Below, one piece after another: positions 36,744 to 49,772 of a stretch of DNA of 64,000 bases (within the stretch, counting starts at the first letter, position 1; every line of letters begins with the position of its first letter). The translations under genes and the position numbers were made by a program. The notes under the pieces were generated by a model. That model saw only the letters and a list, made by a program, of their open reading frames with translations. It made no database searches and had not been told where the DNA came from. Source of the stretch: Rotaria macrura (taxonomy: Eukaryota > Rotifera > Eurotatoria > Philodinida > Philodinidae); contig OENT01000456.1 of assembly GCA_900239685.1 (NCBI GenBank), positions 1-64,000 of the forward strand. Reading direction: 5' to 3'.

Positions 36744-38716
36744 ACATAGCCTTAATAAAACAAAACTTCTTTTTGTCTTTATTCAGGAGAACAATGTAAC
36801 CGAGAAAGTCTTGTATGAAATTAGGAAGCAAAATGATACTCGGATATCCAATGGTGGATTCTGATCGGATACTTACGTCGTTGTCTTCCAACGAAATGCA
36901 CAACATGGTTCAGACTAACCTCTAGTATTGGCAGCTGGAGTTTACTAGTACTTTGATAAATAAACAAAATGCAACTATTGTATTGTATACCGGACTCATT
37001 CACCGTCATAGAAAAACTCGTGTGATTCGAACCCCACAAACGCCAATCTGACACCATCTTTTCGCTGATCGATGCGATCGATGTTATTTCGACAGTTTAA
37101 GAAAAAGCTGTGTCATGGTGTACTGTATCAAACTGAATGAATATTTGAAGGTTGTCAAAATTAAAACAACTGATTTCAATGCAACGTATTGCTATTTCTC
37201 AATTTTCTGCCGTAGCCACATAATCTCTATCAACCCAAGCCATGCATACAATAAACCTTCATTAAAGAGAGTACTGCCAGAACTTATTTTAAATGAAATG
37301 TAATCTGAAACTTTTCGCAACTTGTTTCGATTATTTTTACGCATATTAGATGATATAATTAGAAGGTGTGTTATGATCATTATTGAACGCACGTTTTTAT
37401 ACTTTGAGAAACAACGTGAAAATGCCAAAAACAGCAAGCGTACACTTGTGTTAATCCTTTTACGCTGGTATGTAAAGATGACTGTTGAGAAAATCGTTTA
37501 TCGTTCTTCACCCTTTTCGGATCATTTAAAGAAGTCGACGGTGCATACGTTAAGGTACGATGAATTGTTACCTGAGACAATATGCATCCCAGATGCAGTT
37601 TTATGATAAATGAATACAGTTATCCTTAAAAAACACTGATCCGACACTATGTTGACGTTTTTGGCAATGAACGTGTTAATTAGTCAATGATGTTTGACTT
37701 TCCATCGTCAATTATTCTCTACATATATGAGATGGATAAGTTCATCAGAGTAGATTTCAGTTTTTTATTTACCGATAAAGTTAGACGAAAATTTAAACGC
37801 CAAAAATGAATCCATTGATCTCTTCATACGTATTATTCTTTAGAAAATTCATTTGCAATATTCAGGGACATATTCCAAACTAGGGATTGGCGTGATTATC
37901 ACGATATATTAAACGTGTAAAAAGAATAGTACTACTCCTAGTTCTATTTTTAAACGTTTTATTTCAGTGAAATATTAAGACATGCATAGTAACCAGTGGT
38001 TACTAACCACTATTGCAACGGATGATAGATAACTGATCAGCATGAAAGTTCAATGATGTATCTATATCATTTAATCAGAAACATGCTCATATTTCTTGAT
38101 GCAGTTGTGTTAATTAAGAATTTTTTAATGGTTAGTTTACAATTTCTTCTTCTAAGAACATATCATTCAAATATAGTAAGGAACGCGTAACTTTTACGAT
38201 TTACTGTGGCGACAAAAAAAACCTCCCGATCTTAATATATCTTAAATGTATCCTTAGGAAAAGCCGTTTCAAAAGCAATCGTATCAATTATTATTCGTTA
38301 TTGATATGACATTATTTGATCGAAAATTAAAAGTCGAACATTCGCTTCAGCCTACATAATTAAATAAATCTAAAAAATTTTAACTAATATTCGACTGTAT
38401 CTGTGATGATTCAATGAATAGCTAGATTTAAAATATTCGCGATTAAAACTTAAACTTCTAGACTTCTAGCAATTGATATCGATCTTTGTATTCTATCAAA
38501 CACATTGTTTATACTCGTTATAAAGTACGAACGTACTTTTCTTTGCTGTAACTCGACTTGAAATTCGAGTCATAGAATAAAAGGGTCTTATTCATTATTA
38601 TTTCAATAGGTGTTGATGGTTTGTTTTCCTAAAATTATATAGACATCAATCAAAAACTATAAAATCTAGAAATATAATTGAAAATAATAATTTAGTAGTT
38701 TATTTTATTTTTCATA
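36744..38716. other. Long intergenic region between the two channel genes, right part
   Basis: No gene recognised. A 94-residue open frame at 37322-37606 has no domain and overlaps an open frame on the other strand, so it is probably chance. Confidence 0.45.
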
Positions 38717-41700
38717 TCACGATTCACCATTGCCAATAATATTCATAAAATCGGCTCGGTTTCTTTCATCTTTACGTTCCATAGATAGACGTCGTTTATA
38801 TGGTGTCCAGAATGTCCACAGTAGTATGAAAATTTGATAAAGACAAAATGTTATTGATAAAATGTAAAAACCATAGCGATCTATATGACAAATGTAAAAT
38901 TCTGGATGGAGTGACAGTTGAAGTTGTTGTGCATTATTGGGTGTTAAATATGAAGCGATATAGATTTGATTGTAATATAAATAACTAACTACACCATGAA
39001 AAACGTTTATGATACATAAAGCAACAATAGATGCTATCGCATAAACTGTAACAATAAAAAAGTAATACGTCAGAAAAGAAGATGAAATTATTTCAAATTA
39101 CCATCTAATGCTGTTAAATATGATATTGTTCTATTGAAAATAGAAATAAAATCATCTACGAATATGCTTTTTTTTCTTTCGTATTAGTCAATGCCTTGTT
39201 TAGTACTTACGGAAGTGATTTGTTAACAACCCATCGAAATGTAACTGATGTTAATAAAAGAGTACATGTTATCTGTAAACGACCGTGAGAATTCGAGGGT
39301 GGTATTGCAAATGTACAGAGACCAGCTGATGTAATAAGAAAAATTAAAAAATATGCATTCCTATTTCAAAAATAAAAACAAAATAAAATATATTCTCTTG
39401 ATAAAAATAAAATGAAGAAAACTATTTTAGTACAATCCTTGAAGAGATCACCATGTAACTCATTAAGTACAGATTGCTTTACTCTATGTAATTTTTAGAC
39501 GCATCTGTTCATCAATACTCAGCTTGAACCTCACTGATTGTGCTGCCGTTGGATAAGTACGCAACTAATGTCAGCGTCAAGATTAAGCAGGTGCAGATCT
39601 CATGTTGACAATCCAGTGACAACAAGTACAGATTTATCATTGTAACATAGTTAGATAAGAGCACTCTGAAATGAAAACTTTTCGATACTGTATTGCAATG
39701 CATCATCTTCTGAACGGATGCATACATCAAAATTAGTTTTGTTTTCGTGAGCATTTCCTATAAGTCTAAAAACTTTGAAATGATTCGACAGCCCAATAAA
39801 TATAAGCTTCAGTCTTTTTAGCATTAGAATATAATAGAACGATCATTTTCATCATAGTATAAACTTCAGATCTTCTATCTCTCTATCTGTGCTATATGTG
39901 TTCAAAATGAAAATTATATTTAACAAAAATACATCATTTCATATTGAGTATCATTTTAAAAGAATCTTGTCATCTAATTATAATATTAGCTTAAAGCATG
40001 ACTGAAGTTCTATTCTCTTTATCTTTGAAGACAACACATCGCTATTGATTTTTTTCAGTAGTTAGGATCAACTACATTAATGTTTACATCTAACACAAAT
40101 ATCAATATCTAAAAGCAACTCTCCGATACTATATTGAAGGGTGTCAAAACTTACCTGTATATTTGTCATATGATTTTTTTCTCGATTCATGTCGAAATTG
40201 GTCAGATACCTGCTAAATATTTATACTTGAGTAATTGCTCAACAGAGTACTCAACTAGGATTTCGGTGTTAAACTAGTATATAGATTTAAGATAGAAATT
40301 CAACATTTTGGCTAATGAAAAGAAAAAGCAAAACTACAGTTACTGGCAATGATGAAATCGCTTTCATAAACTTTGATAGTGTCATATGCAATTTTTTTAA
40401 AGCACGAATTGTTTCATGGATGTATCTGGGCTAAGAACAGATTTCTACGAAAAAACAAACTGCTTATAAACCATAGTAAAATGTTTATTACTTATGACAA
40501 CCAAAATCTTGTAATATTGAGTATATATACATGACATCTAGTTCTAGGGTTAACGATTACGATGTACTTTTCAACTTTAAGAGTTCAATAGATTATATGA
40601 TAAAATGCGTTTTTTTAAACTCATTTGATGGTAAGGTTTTTAGAAAATCGTTAAAAGAATCTGATATTTATGATTCGATGAAACTTCATCCTCTTTTCTA
40701 AAAGGTGGAAACTATGTTTTTCTAATATGGGATGTACATAAGTAAAAAGGCGTCCTGTTAACCTCTGATCATGTTTCAGTATGTCAATTTACCAAATGTA
40801 ATAGCCACATTTTCTTCCCACATGACATGTGCAAATAAGAACAGGATGTATTTGATCATAATTTAATGACAATTCTTCTCGATGTTCTTCAAATGAAAAT
40901 TCAACATGTTCATATAGATGCCACGATTGTTGATCACTGAATACAGTTCGATTAACACCGGATGGTTTTTGTTTATTTTCAATGAAATAAATATCATTGG
41001 TTGTTAATGGTGTTGTCAATGATATGGATAGTTCTTGAACATCGTATGGAAAATGATTCAATTCCATGCGCTCCCAAAAAATTCCTTTGAACTTGTGATG
41101 TTCAATTACTTCGATGAGATTATTTTTATTTGTTTTATTTATTGAATACCATTTCTATGTAAAGAAAGCATAAATATGAAATTAATGTAGAATTAATCCA
41201 ACAGATAGACATTTTATCTTGCACTGCAGTAATATGAAATATCATAAAATGATATAATCGTTAGATCCTTCTTTTTTTACATAGAACCATTACAATCCTA
41301 GAGAATTTATACTATTGAGAATTGTTCAATCATTTGTAAAACAATGTTGCTGTTGTTTGTTTGTTTTTTTTGAAAATGATATTGAACTAAGCAGAAGTAA
41401 CTCGGATAGAAATAACTTCTAATAAAAGCAAGAGACTACCTAAATGTATTCTCTAGAAGATTAAATGAAAACGAATTTCCTTTCATTCGAATATCCATAG
41501 ACATTTTTCTGTTCAAACTACTACTTGTAAATTTGATCCTCATTTATAGACGAAAATATACGTACATCATGCCTTAATGAATCTCCCATATGATTCAAAA
41601 CATATAATTGAGGATTAAAATGGCCTGTGTTAGAATCATAGTCGAAGTCAGCTTTAGGGTCTGTTACATACCATGAGGCTTCAAAAAATATTTCACTCGT

Positions 41701-42283
41701 ATATCGTTCATTAAGTGTATCAATTTCACCGACACGTAGAAAAACACAACGAACACGAATTTCAATTGGTGTTGATTTTTCATTTGGATTTTCATCCAAT
41801 AGGTAAGTTGATCGTGTATATTCATCAGAAGATTTATGTAACAGATCATCTGGAGCACTGGTCTTTGTCATTGAAACACGTTTTTTTGAACGAATGTCAT
41901 TCATATGATAAAGACTTGCATGTATATTTGAATCTTTAGATAATGACAATGATTTAGCAGACGTTGGGGGAGTTTTTATTGAAAATTGTTCGAGATAAGG
42001 ATAGGATATTGATGTTGATGGAGATGGAGATGTTAATGATTTCATATGTTGCAGTGATCGAGTAGATGACGGTTTTGGATGATTGATTTTACAAATGCGT
42101 GAAACTTCAGTAATATTATTTAGAAGATGAAATGATGATCGAGTATGATGAAAATGAGAAGCACTAACTGTAAACAGTCAAATCAAAACATAAGACATAA
42201 AAAAATAAGTAATGTTCGAAATGAACAAAAAAACTAATTAGGTAAAGCTTACGCAAAAGATTGTTGTTTCCATTCAAAGTCAT
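38717..42283 (-). CDS. Divergent pentameric ligand-gated channel homologue without a Cys-loop
   Basis: Six minus-strand exons give 500 residues: 42283..42253, 42167..41566, 41154..40793, 39360..39211, 39130..39102, 39045..38717. The first 144 or so residues are Ser/Thr/Pro-rich with no signal peptide. The ligand-binding domain starts at IEIRVRCVFLRVGEIDTLNE and continues with FFEASWYV, WYSINKTN, FWERMELNHFPYDVQELS and a final WHLYEHVEF region. Four hydrophobic segments follow: NAYFLIFLITSAGLCTFAIPP; RLQITCTLLLTSVTF then KSLPTISYLTALD; SIVALCIINVF; and GFYILSITFCLYQIFILLW. The layout is that of a pLGIC, but the two Cys-loop cysteines are absent, as in prokaryotic-type members, and M2 lacks the PAR motif. 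Selectivity and ligand are unknown. It is tail-to-tail with the other channel gene. A possible polyadenylation signal lies about 13 bp past the stop. Confidence 0.8.
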
Positions 42284-45200
42284 TGTGTGTTAAGGTGAGG
42301 TACTATTCTAGAATTAAAAATACAAGAAATTGAGCGAGTTTGTTAAACAAAGAATGCATAATGATAGCGTCCTTTTATAGACTTTTCTTGTATTTAAAAC
42401 TTTCGAAAAGAATGCATTCGTTTTCAATACAATCGATTGGAATGTTGGCATGTTCCTATTTCTCATAGGAAACCAAGTCTCAAATGCATTGATGAATCAT
42501 TTGAGGAAACAATGAACTCTGCTAAATTTTATAACGTTAACTGGCTCAACTATTCTTATCTTTCGGCACTCTTCAATTATTATATTATTCTTAAAGATTA
42601 ATGGCACAAACACTTTCGTGTTTTGTACAAAGTTAGTCAGAGAAAAGAAATAGTTGTAGAAAGAAAAGCGATGACAACCGTCATTAGAGGAAAATCCTAA
42701 ACGTCGTTAGAATTTTTTCGAACCAGACGGCATTGATCAGATTAGAAATTCCAATTTTATACTAATCTTCTCTCTCTCTATAAGCGTCAAATATTTCTAC
42801 TTTTCTTTTGACGAAACCAAAATGTATTCATTCCAAAATAAATCATACAATGTCGTTTTACAAAAGAGAAAAACAAAACATACTTTAGTGTTAAGTATTT
42901 ACTAACAGAAAAAAATTATCATTCATCAATTCTTGTGGAAAAACAGACTACAAAACTAATGAAAGTCGTCCTCATATTCTAGATAATAGAATTTCATCAC
43001 CACTACAACACTAAATTCACGATGACAATGATATGCGTTTAGATGATAAAAGTAATGAAAAGATATATCATAGATAATTCTTATGTATGCTTCTTTCCGT
43101 ACTGCATCCGATGTTCTTTATTTTATTTCTATTAAAACATAGATAAATAGAACTAAATTTAACTAATCTAGTTTGATCTCAATAGTTTGATCAATCGGTA
43201 ACTTCACTTCGAGATAATTAAGTTATGAACATTAATCTATTACTTTCTATAATATTGTTTTAATTTGTTGCGATTATCAATATTCAATTGAGAACCTTTA
43301 TTGAAACTAATGAAGCAGAAAACTAATCTATGAATAATGTAACTTGTTCAAGCAGAAAAATTAAAAACGATTCTTATCTTCATTGTAGAAATCCATTATC
43401 AAAAAATCTGCCAACTCTATTCCATGTCTGCAAATAAAGAAAAAACAAAGTACTGAATAATATAGTGAAACATTAGTCTTATATTATTTATCGTTCGCAT
43501 TATTTCTCAAGAGAAATTGAACAAACATTTATTGACTAGAGAATATTATTAACTATTGAGAAATGAAGAAGACTAATAATATTTTTCTATGTAATTCAAA
43601 ATTCAATATGTATTTAGTAATAAAAAATGTGAAAGCAAAAGAAAACAAATGATTCTATTTAATCAAAGGACGCAGGAAATTCATGAAATACACGTACCAG
43701 AAAGTCTTGAGAGAAATAGAACTTCTTACTGCTTTTTAATCGAATACCAGTCTCTTGTAAGCCATTGATTGCATAAAGAGGGATGAATCAATAACATAAT
43801 GGTTGACTTTTTTCTTATTTTATATTTTATGAATCACAACGATATTACCGGGCAATAAATTATTAATCAACTCTATGATAACTACTAACATATGTATCAG
43901 AATAGATAAATCTTTTTGTATTTTCTCACTATGTCTCTTGTTTTCCATGAAAGACAGACTCATTTTAATCTACAGTAGAAACATTCACCGTTCGATAATC
44001 GATGAAATCATGGGCAACAGTGCTCGACACAAAAATAAGCAACATAATTAATATGCACACATTGCAAACATGTGTTATTAACAGTTTTCAAGCAACAAAT
44101 ATAGAAACTTATTTTTACTTTCTTTCTACTAATGTAGTATTGGTTAAACGCTTCAAGACACCATCCCCGGTGAAATGATGCGCATTCTATTTAATGACAT
44201 ATGATAAAGAGTGTACTAGTGTACAATATTGACAGAGAACAAAGTGCTTCGATAGCAAGTACAAATACTTTTCATCAGGTCATTTTTGTTAACTTAATCA
44301 AGTGAAGAAAGTAATAATTCGAAAATAAATACAGATTCTATTGAATAATGAAGTAGATATTAAGTAACAACGAATTTTTCTTCCATAAATCATCCAGAGT
44401 TCAGGATGGATCTTATTGAACTAATGCCGTTTTTTTTTCATTGTCTATTTCAGTCATGAACCAGATTAGAAAACGGCTTGAAATGACGCGAACCATGAGT
44501 TCTGCATGTGAGCCTTTTGAAGATTTTAGTGAGTTTGCTGTATCTAGGAACTTTTTCATATGAATATTGATTAAATGGATACGGATTGACAAATTTCCCT
44601 AAAAATTTCTCTTATGAAGTTCATAAAGTTAAACTCAAAAGAAATATTTGTCTATTAGCATATTCAATATCCAAGATACGATAGAGTTAGAAATCGTTTT
44701 CAACGATTATATCCACATTCATCATTTTAAGAATTCATCAAGATAGATACATTTTTTGAATATTGATAGTTCCCAGAATAGAACCATATTCATTGAACAT
44801 TTGTTCTACATAGCTCAACACATGATAGAATACTTTTTGTAATATTTAACTCGACCATTTGCTGTAGATGACAAGTTGCATGTCATATAGAAAGATTTTT
44901 AAAGTGTTACACTTAAATCTTTACTTTCCAAATAATCGTATTTGTTACTGTGCACGTCTTTATTCTTGCTCCCATGCCTAGTGACTGACGTCTTTGGTAT
45001 GTATGGGTTCAATGTGAGCCGCTTGAAACTTTTCAAAATTCATTCACATATTTCATTTGTTTGTTAAGTTTAAGAATTAATAGAAACATGATGACATATG
45101 TGCAGCATCCACAAACATCAGAATCGTAACTTTTGGCGAAATATATACTGTCAATTCGAACTAAAACGAGACTAACAATTTTAGTTATGCGTGCTAATGT

Positions 45201-47471
45201 TAATAGAACTAGTTTTCATGTATGACCAATGATGATTACTTAGAGATCGAAAGTTTGAGTTTGGAAATTAAAAAATACTTTCTATCTGGCGTAGTTGCAT
45301 TGACTCTTTGTTGGCACTGCATTAAAAATTTCGAACATGAATACTTGATTCATGAACTAAACCTATTTAAAAACAAATCCCTGATAGATGACACTTATTT
45401 AAATTTTTTGTATTTCGAACATGTTAATTTTATTCTAAATTTTAGCATAACTGCTGTTGGTAGTATTTGATCAACTATGATTTTGAAACAATAGGGAGAG
45501 AACGGCACTTTAGTGTGTCTCTTGTTAAAGGTTCCTTGCGTCTATTGCCTGTCTATGTTAGAAGTTGGATGAAAAAATTCATAGTTATTATGCATTTTTT
45601 GAACTCACAGAAGAAACTGCAAATAGAAAAACACGTTCTACGCTTATTTCACATCCTGTGGATAACAAATTGGAATACAAATTTACGTGAGTGATAGTAT
45701 CGTTAAAGATTTTCACAAGGTTGACAAGGAAGAAAAGTGTATGTGTGCTTGTTTCTAAAGATATATATGAACAAATGAAGTACTTTTAACAGAAATTCAC
45801 TCCTCTAGAATACGAAATTACTACATGCTCTATTCCTTGGTTGAGATTAAAACAAAACTACTATTCATAATTATCATCTAATGAACTGGAAGTTTCCTTG
45901 GTTCAAATTTCGAATCGAGCAAAAATTGACGAAACGCTATTAAGAATGATCGCATGGTAGGGATATGCTCAAAGTAAAACATGTTCAAACAAAGAATAAT
46001 GACTCGGTTTTTATTCAATGAAAATAATCCATAGAAACTGTATCTTCTTTAGATATTCAAACAGTCATTAGTTATTTCATGATCATGCAGTGCATAAAAA
46101 TTGCTCTGATTCTTTTCTTACTTCAGAGCAGCACTATATAATATATTTTGCATAAATATATGATATACGGTAGTATTGTAAAATCTCTTTTCGATGAAAA
46201 ATACGTTTCATCGTTTATCATTCATTTTTTCGTATGCATAATTTCTTTGTTTTTATATAACGACATGGTAAATGAAAAAGTTTTCTGAAATAGCTGTTTC
46301 ATTGAAGAATGATGCGTTTATACTTGAGAAAAATGATACGATGCTTGTAAGACTAATTTCGATACTAAGAGGAAAATGGTCGAGTCTTTCCAGAGGATAG
46401 GCATGCTCATCAAGATCATTCTAATGTTTAACATGTCTATGGACGATACATCAATCATATGTTAGTATATTCACTTGTGAAATCCATCTTTTTGTTATTT
46501 TTATAACAAGAACTAATTAAATAATTAGATATTCGTGTCTAGATATGAAATCGATCATACACTTTGAAAAAAAACTCGTACTACATATTTAATAAGTATA
46601 CACATCACAGAACAATTGAATTCGAGATTCATTTTTAATAAATAAAATTTAAAATAATATAAAACTACTGATTCAAAAAAAATTCAAATAATTAGTGTCA
46701 ACAAAAAGGACTTCGATAACAGGTTCATTGCACGAAACACAAGACGAAAGATGCGTTTTCTTACTAAACAGTATTAAGATCGGCTAAAATATTTTCTAAT
46801 TGTTGTGATACAAGGTGTCATTTGGATTATATTGATCTTAAACTTAGCTATGAATTTGGATTGCTCGGCCAGCCAACTTGTACATCCTCATATAATTGTT
46901 CGATATTTTTCTCTCCACCTATCCATATTAACCAATCATCGTCTGTTTAGATTCTAAATTTCGTCAAAAACAGCATGCTTAATGAAATATAAGAAAACGC
47001 AAGAAGCCACAGACACGAAAGAATGTACACTCGATTTTATCTACACAGTCATAAAAGTATGACATCATACAGCAATCAAGTTTATTGTCGGAACAAATGG
47101 ATCATCGTGAACGATTGAAAGTTTAATGTCTTTGACATTCATTCATGTTTCATTCAAGTTCGATATTCGATCAATTTTCATAACCAATGAGGATAAGCAA
47201 AGAATAAACGTAGTGCTGAAATACTAACGGCAGACTTCTATCGAACAGATCATCAATCTGGTCAGATTAGATCTTTCGCCATCTCGATGACGGAAATCTA
47301 TAAACGTAAGCAGCAGTCAAACACGATAACACTTAACTATCCTCAAGTAACTCAATAAACTAACACTTTGCATCATTCAAAACTCTATGGTAACACAGAA
47401 TGAAGCTTGCTCATGAAAATGATGTTTTGAATGATGAGTTTCCTTGAGAGTTCTTCTCGATATGTATCAAA
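42284..47471. other. Long AT-rich region with weak exon-like fragments
   Basis: No complete gene. Short protein-like fragments with plausible splice sites occur at 44457-44529 (plus, after TATTTCAG and before GTGAGT), 43380-43427 (minus) and 46848-46943 (minus). None could be joined into a gene. Confidence 0.35.
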
Positions 47472-47582
47472 ATGAGTGAAAGAAAAAATGGCGCAGAAAA
47501 AAATCGGGACGATAACATGTCGAATGGAGAAAATAGCAAAGACGTTGATAGCAAAATAAAAAATGGCGAAAATGTTTTTGAA
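47472..47582 (+). CDS. Orphan hydrophilic first exon
   Basis: ATG at 47472, 37 codons, then a GTATGT donor at 47583 in phase 0. The peptide is charged and Asn/Lys-rich with repeated NGE motifs and no hydrophobic segment. The F-box gene's first exon begins directly after an AG acceptor in phase 0 at 49773, so this could be an upstream exon of that gene, 2.2 kb away across a MITE. That joining is only a guess. Confidence 0.3.
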
Positions 47583-47741
47583 GTATGTTGACTATCAACA
47601 TAAAGAATTTTTATTGAATAATAAAATAATAAATAGTAAATTCAAAAAAACCAAAAGATGATTTTCTTTTTTTGAGATAATAAAAGATACGCTGCTGGTA
47701 TTAGATGCCATCAAGAATTATAATAAATTAACAGCAAAATG

Positions 47742-47888
47742 ATATTCACTAGGAATGCACCGGTGCCGGTGCACCGACCACCGGTCATTCGGTCCACCGA
47801 CCGCCGGTCGACCGACTACAGGTGCATTGTTAATTATAGCATACAGTCAATCGGTGGCATCGGTGTTCGGTGCATCCCTAATATTCAC
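47742..47888. mobile_element. hAT-type MITE with 8-bp target duplication
   Basis: The direct repeat ATATTCAC (47742-47749 and 47881-47888) flanks a 131 bp element. It starts TAGGAATGCACCGGTGCCGG and ends GTTCGGTGCATCCCTA, so the ends are imperfect inverted repeats with the TAGGGATGCACCG consensus seen in many hAT elements. The interior is unusually GC-rich for the window, made of CCGGTC/CACCG motifs, and could fold on itself. There is no coding capacity. Confidence 0.88.
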
Positions 47889-49772
47889 TGAAGAGTACAA
47901 AACAAGAAACTGCATATCTTTGTTTAGTTATATGTCTTTACTTTCGTTAGCGTTCATTTCTGTGTCCAGAATCTATATTGTCACTATTATAGCGAACATC
48001 ACTAGTCAGTGAAAATAGACAACTGACGAGGACGGAGGCATTAGTTATCACTGGATGACATAAGAAATATTTTCGAAAAATTTTAGAGGAATACATTTTT
48101 CGCTATTTTATACGATCGGCATTTTTTTCGACGCGTGTTTTTCGCCACTATTCATGTCAACATTTTGTCTTCCACTCTTTTTGATGCCATTCCTCTTCTC
48201 ATTGGAAGTGAAAAAAGCTTCACGTTTCTTATTTATATGGAAACTGATAGAGTATCTGGCAAGCATTTCTTTGACTCATATACATCTTCGATAAAGCTTA
48301 GCGTTTTTTCCTGACACATTTATGATAGTATATCAATTGAGGGTATGTAAATTTAAAAAATTCAATGAATTGCACACCGAGTCTCTTGGAACGTTCTTTC
48401 TTTGAATTTGATTGTTTTCAAAACAATAACGTGATTAGAATCTCTTCGCCAAATATGGGTATTATTGTATACAAGTTACCACAACTCACATGAACTCTCG
48501 ATGAATACGGTATTCGTAATTCATGTGAAACTTGGTAGATCCAGCCACTTATCAATATACTTAGTCGACCTACGTCAATATGACACGAGTGTTTGAATAA
48601 ATTATGATTACTTAGTCGCATGTTTACGAATTTTGATGAGACGATTAAAGTATTCGGTGTTAAATCATAATATGTACATAAAATACTTGTGATTCTATTG
48701 AGCTGATGTAATTGTATATCCGTTAGAACAGAATATCGTCAAGTATAATTACTTGCTCATTTTGCCCTCTTTCTGCGAAACCTAAAAGCTATTTGCTTTG
48801 TTGTTTTTCAACTTGATTCAAAAGTAATACTGTTTCGGTACTTAAAAAACATGCATTTTCAAGACATAGATTCACTTGGTACATTACTGGTTTCATGATA
48901 AAATATGTGGTTGTTTCTCGGTCGGTATAGTTCAGATTTTTCTTGAAACTAAAAATTTTCGAAAAAGATTTAGTTGATCGTCGACAAAGGAAAGTTGAAA
49001 AAAAACTATATGCCTCATTCAAATCAAGAATAGACAGTACGATAAAATGATATTATTTTCATAAATCAATATTCTGTGTTAATGTTGACAAAAAAATAAG
49101 AATAAGAAAATAAGTACAGCACGTGTGATGGTCATTTTATTATTTTCTTAAAAGATCTAATACGGTCCTATTCCATTCACTGCTTTAATTTAATCACGAA
49201 AAAATAGAGCCTTATGAATTAGACCGCAATCAGAATTTATCCTTAAATTTGAAATGAACTTCGAAATGACATACGGATATCACAAGAGTTTTAACTAATC
49301 TTGTTGAGGTTTTATAGATTCTTAGAATATCTTGACACAAAGTATTAAATACACTTTAATTATCAAGAACATCCGAAGTGCCATGTTCTTAATGTGCTGT
49401 ACATTTATTTGAGGATGTAGATATAAGACTGAGAGTCTGATCGGATTTTTCCTCTATGTCAATCAACTTTTCATTTCTTACACAGTCGGATGTAGGAACC
49501 GGATTTCATGCTTCTTTTCTGCGTTACCATGCGTCTAGTATTTCGTTTCGTTTACTTTTGTTGTTTTTCTGTTAGGTATGATTCACCACTTTATTTTACC
49601 TTTAGCTTTGATAATAAAATGATGCTGTGTTGAAACACGTTTTTCTCTTTATGAGCAAAGATATGAAGAAAAAACACATTTTTATGGAGCAATTCTATTT
49701 TGTTTCGTACTTCTTCAGCAAGAGTCTTATTGAGTGTTGTACGTAGTTTTTATTTCGATCTGATTCATCTAG
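47889..49772. other. Unassigned region upstream of the F-box gene
   Basis: No gene recognised. A CTTACACAG acceptor-like site at about 49488 is followed by a short open stretch that could not be assigned. TTCATCTAG at 49764-49772 directly precedes the F-box start codon. Confidence 0.4.

Noticed and set aside
37010..37075. Minus-strand GGGGTTCGAATCAC resembling a tRNA T-loop / B box
   Set aside because: The T-stem does not pair (only two of five positions), and no acceptor or anticodon stem could be built around it, so it is not called as a tRNA or a SINE.
37322..37606. 94-residue plus-strand open frame
   Set aside because: No domain, no splice or neighbour support, and an open frame on the opposite strand overlaps it.
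43380..43800. Minus-strand fragments (48 nt final-exon-like piece at 43380-43427 and an open stretch near 43693-43780)
   Set aside because: They can be joined in phase but are too short, with no family resemblance; chance is likely in AT-rich DNA.
44457..44529. 24-codon plus-strand exon-like piece after TATTTCAG and before GTGAGT
   Set aside because: Good splice signals, but no following exon in phase and no recognisable family.
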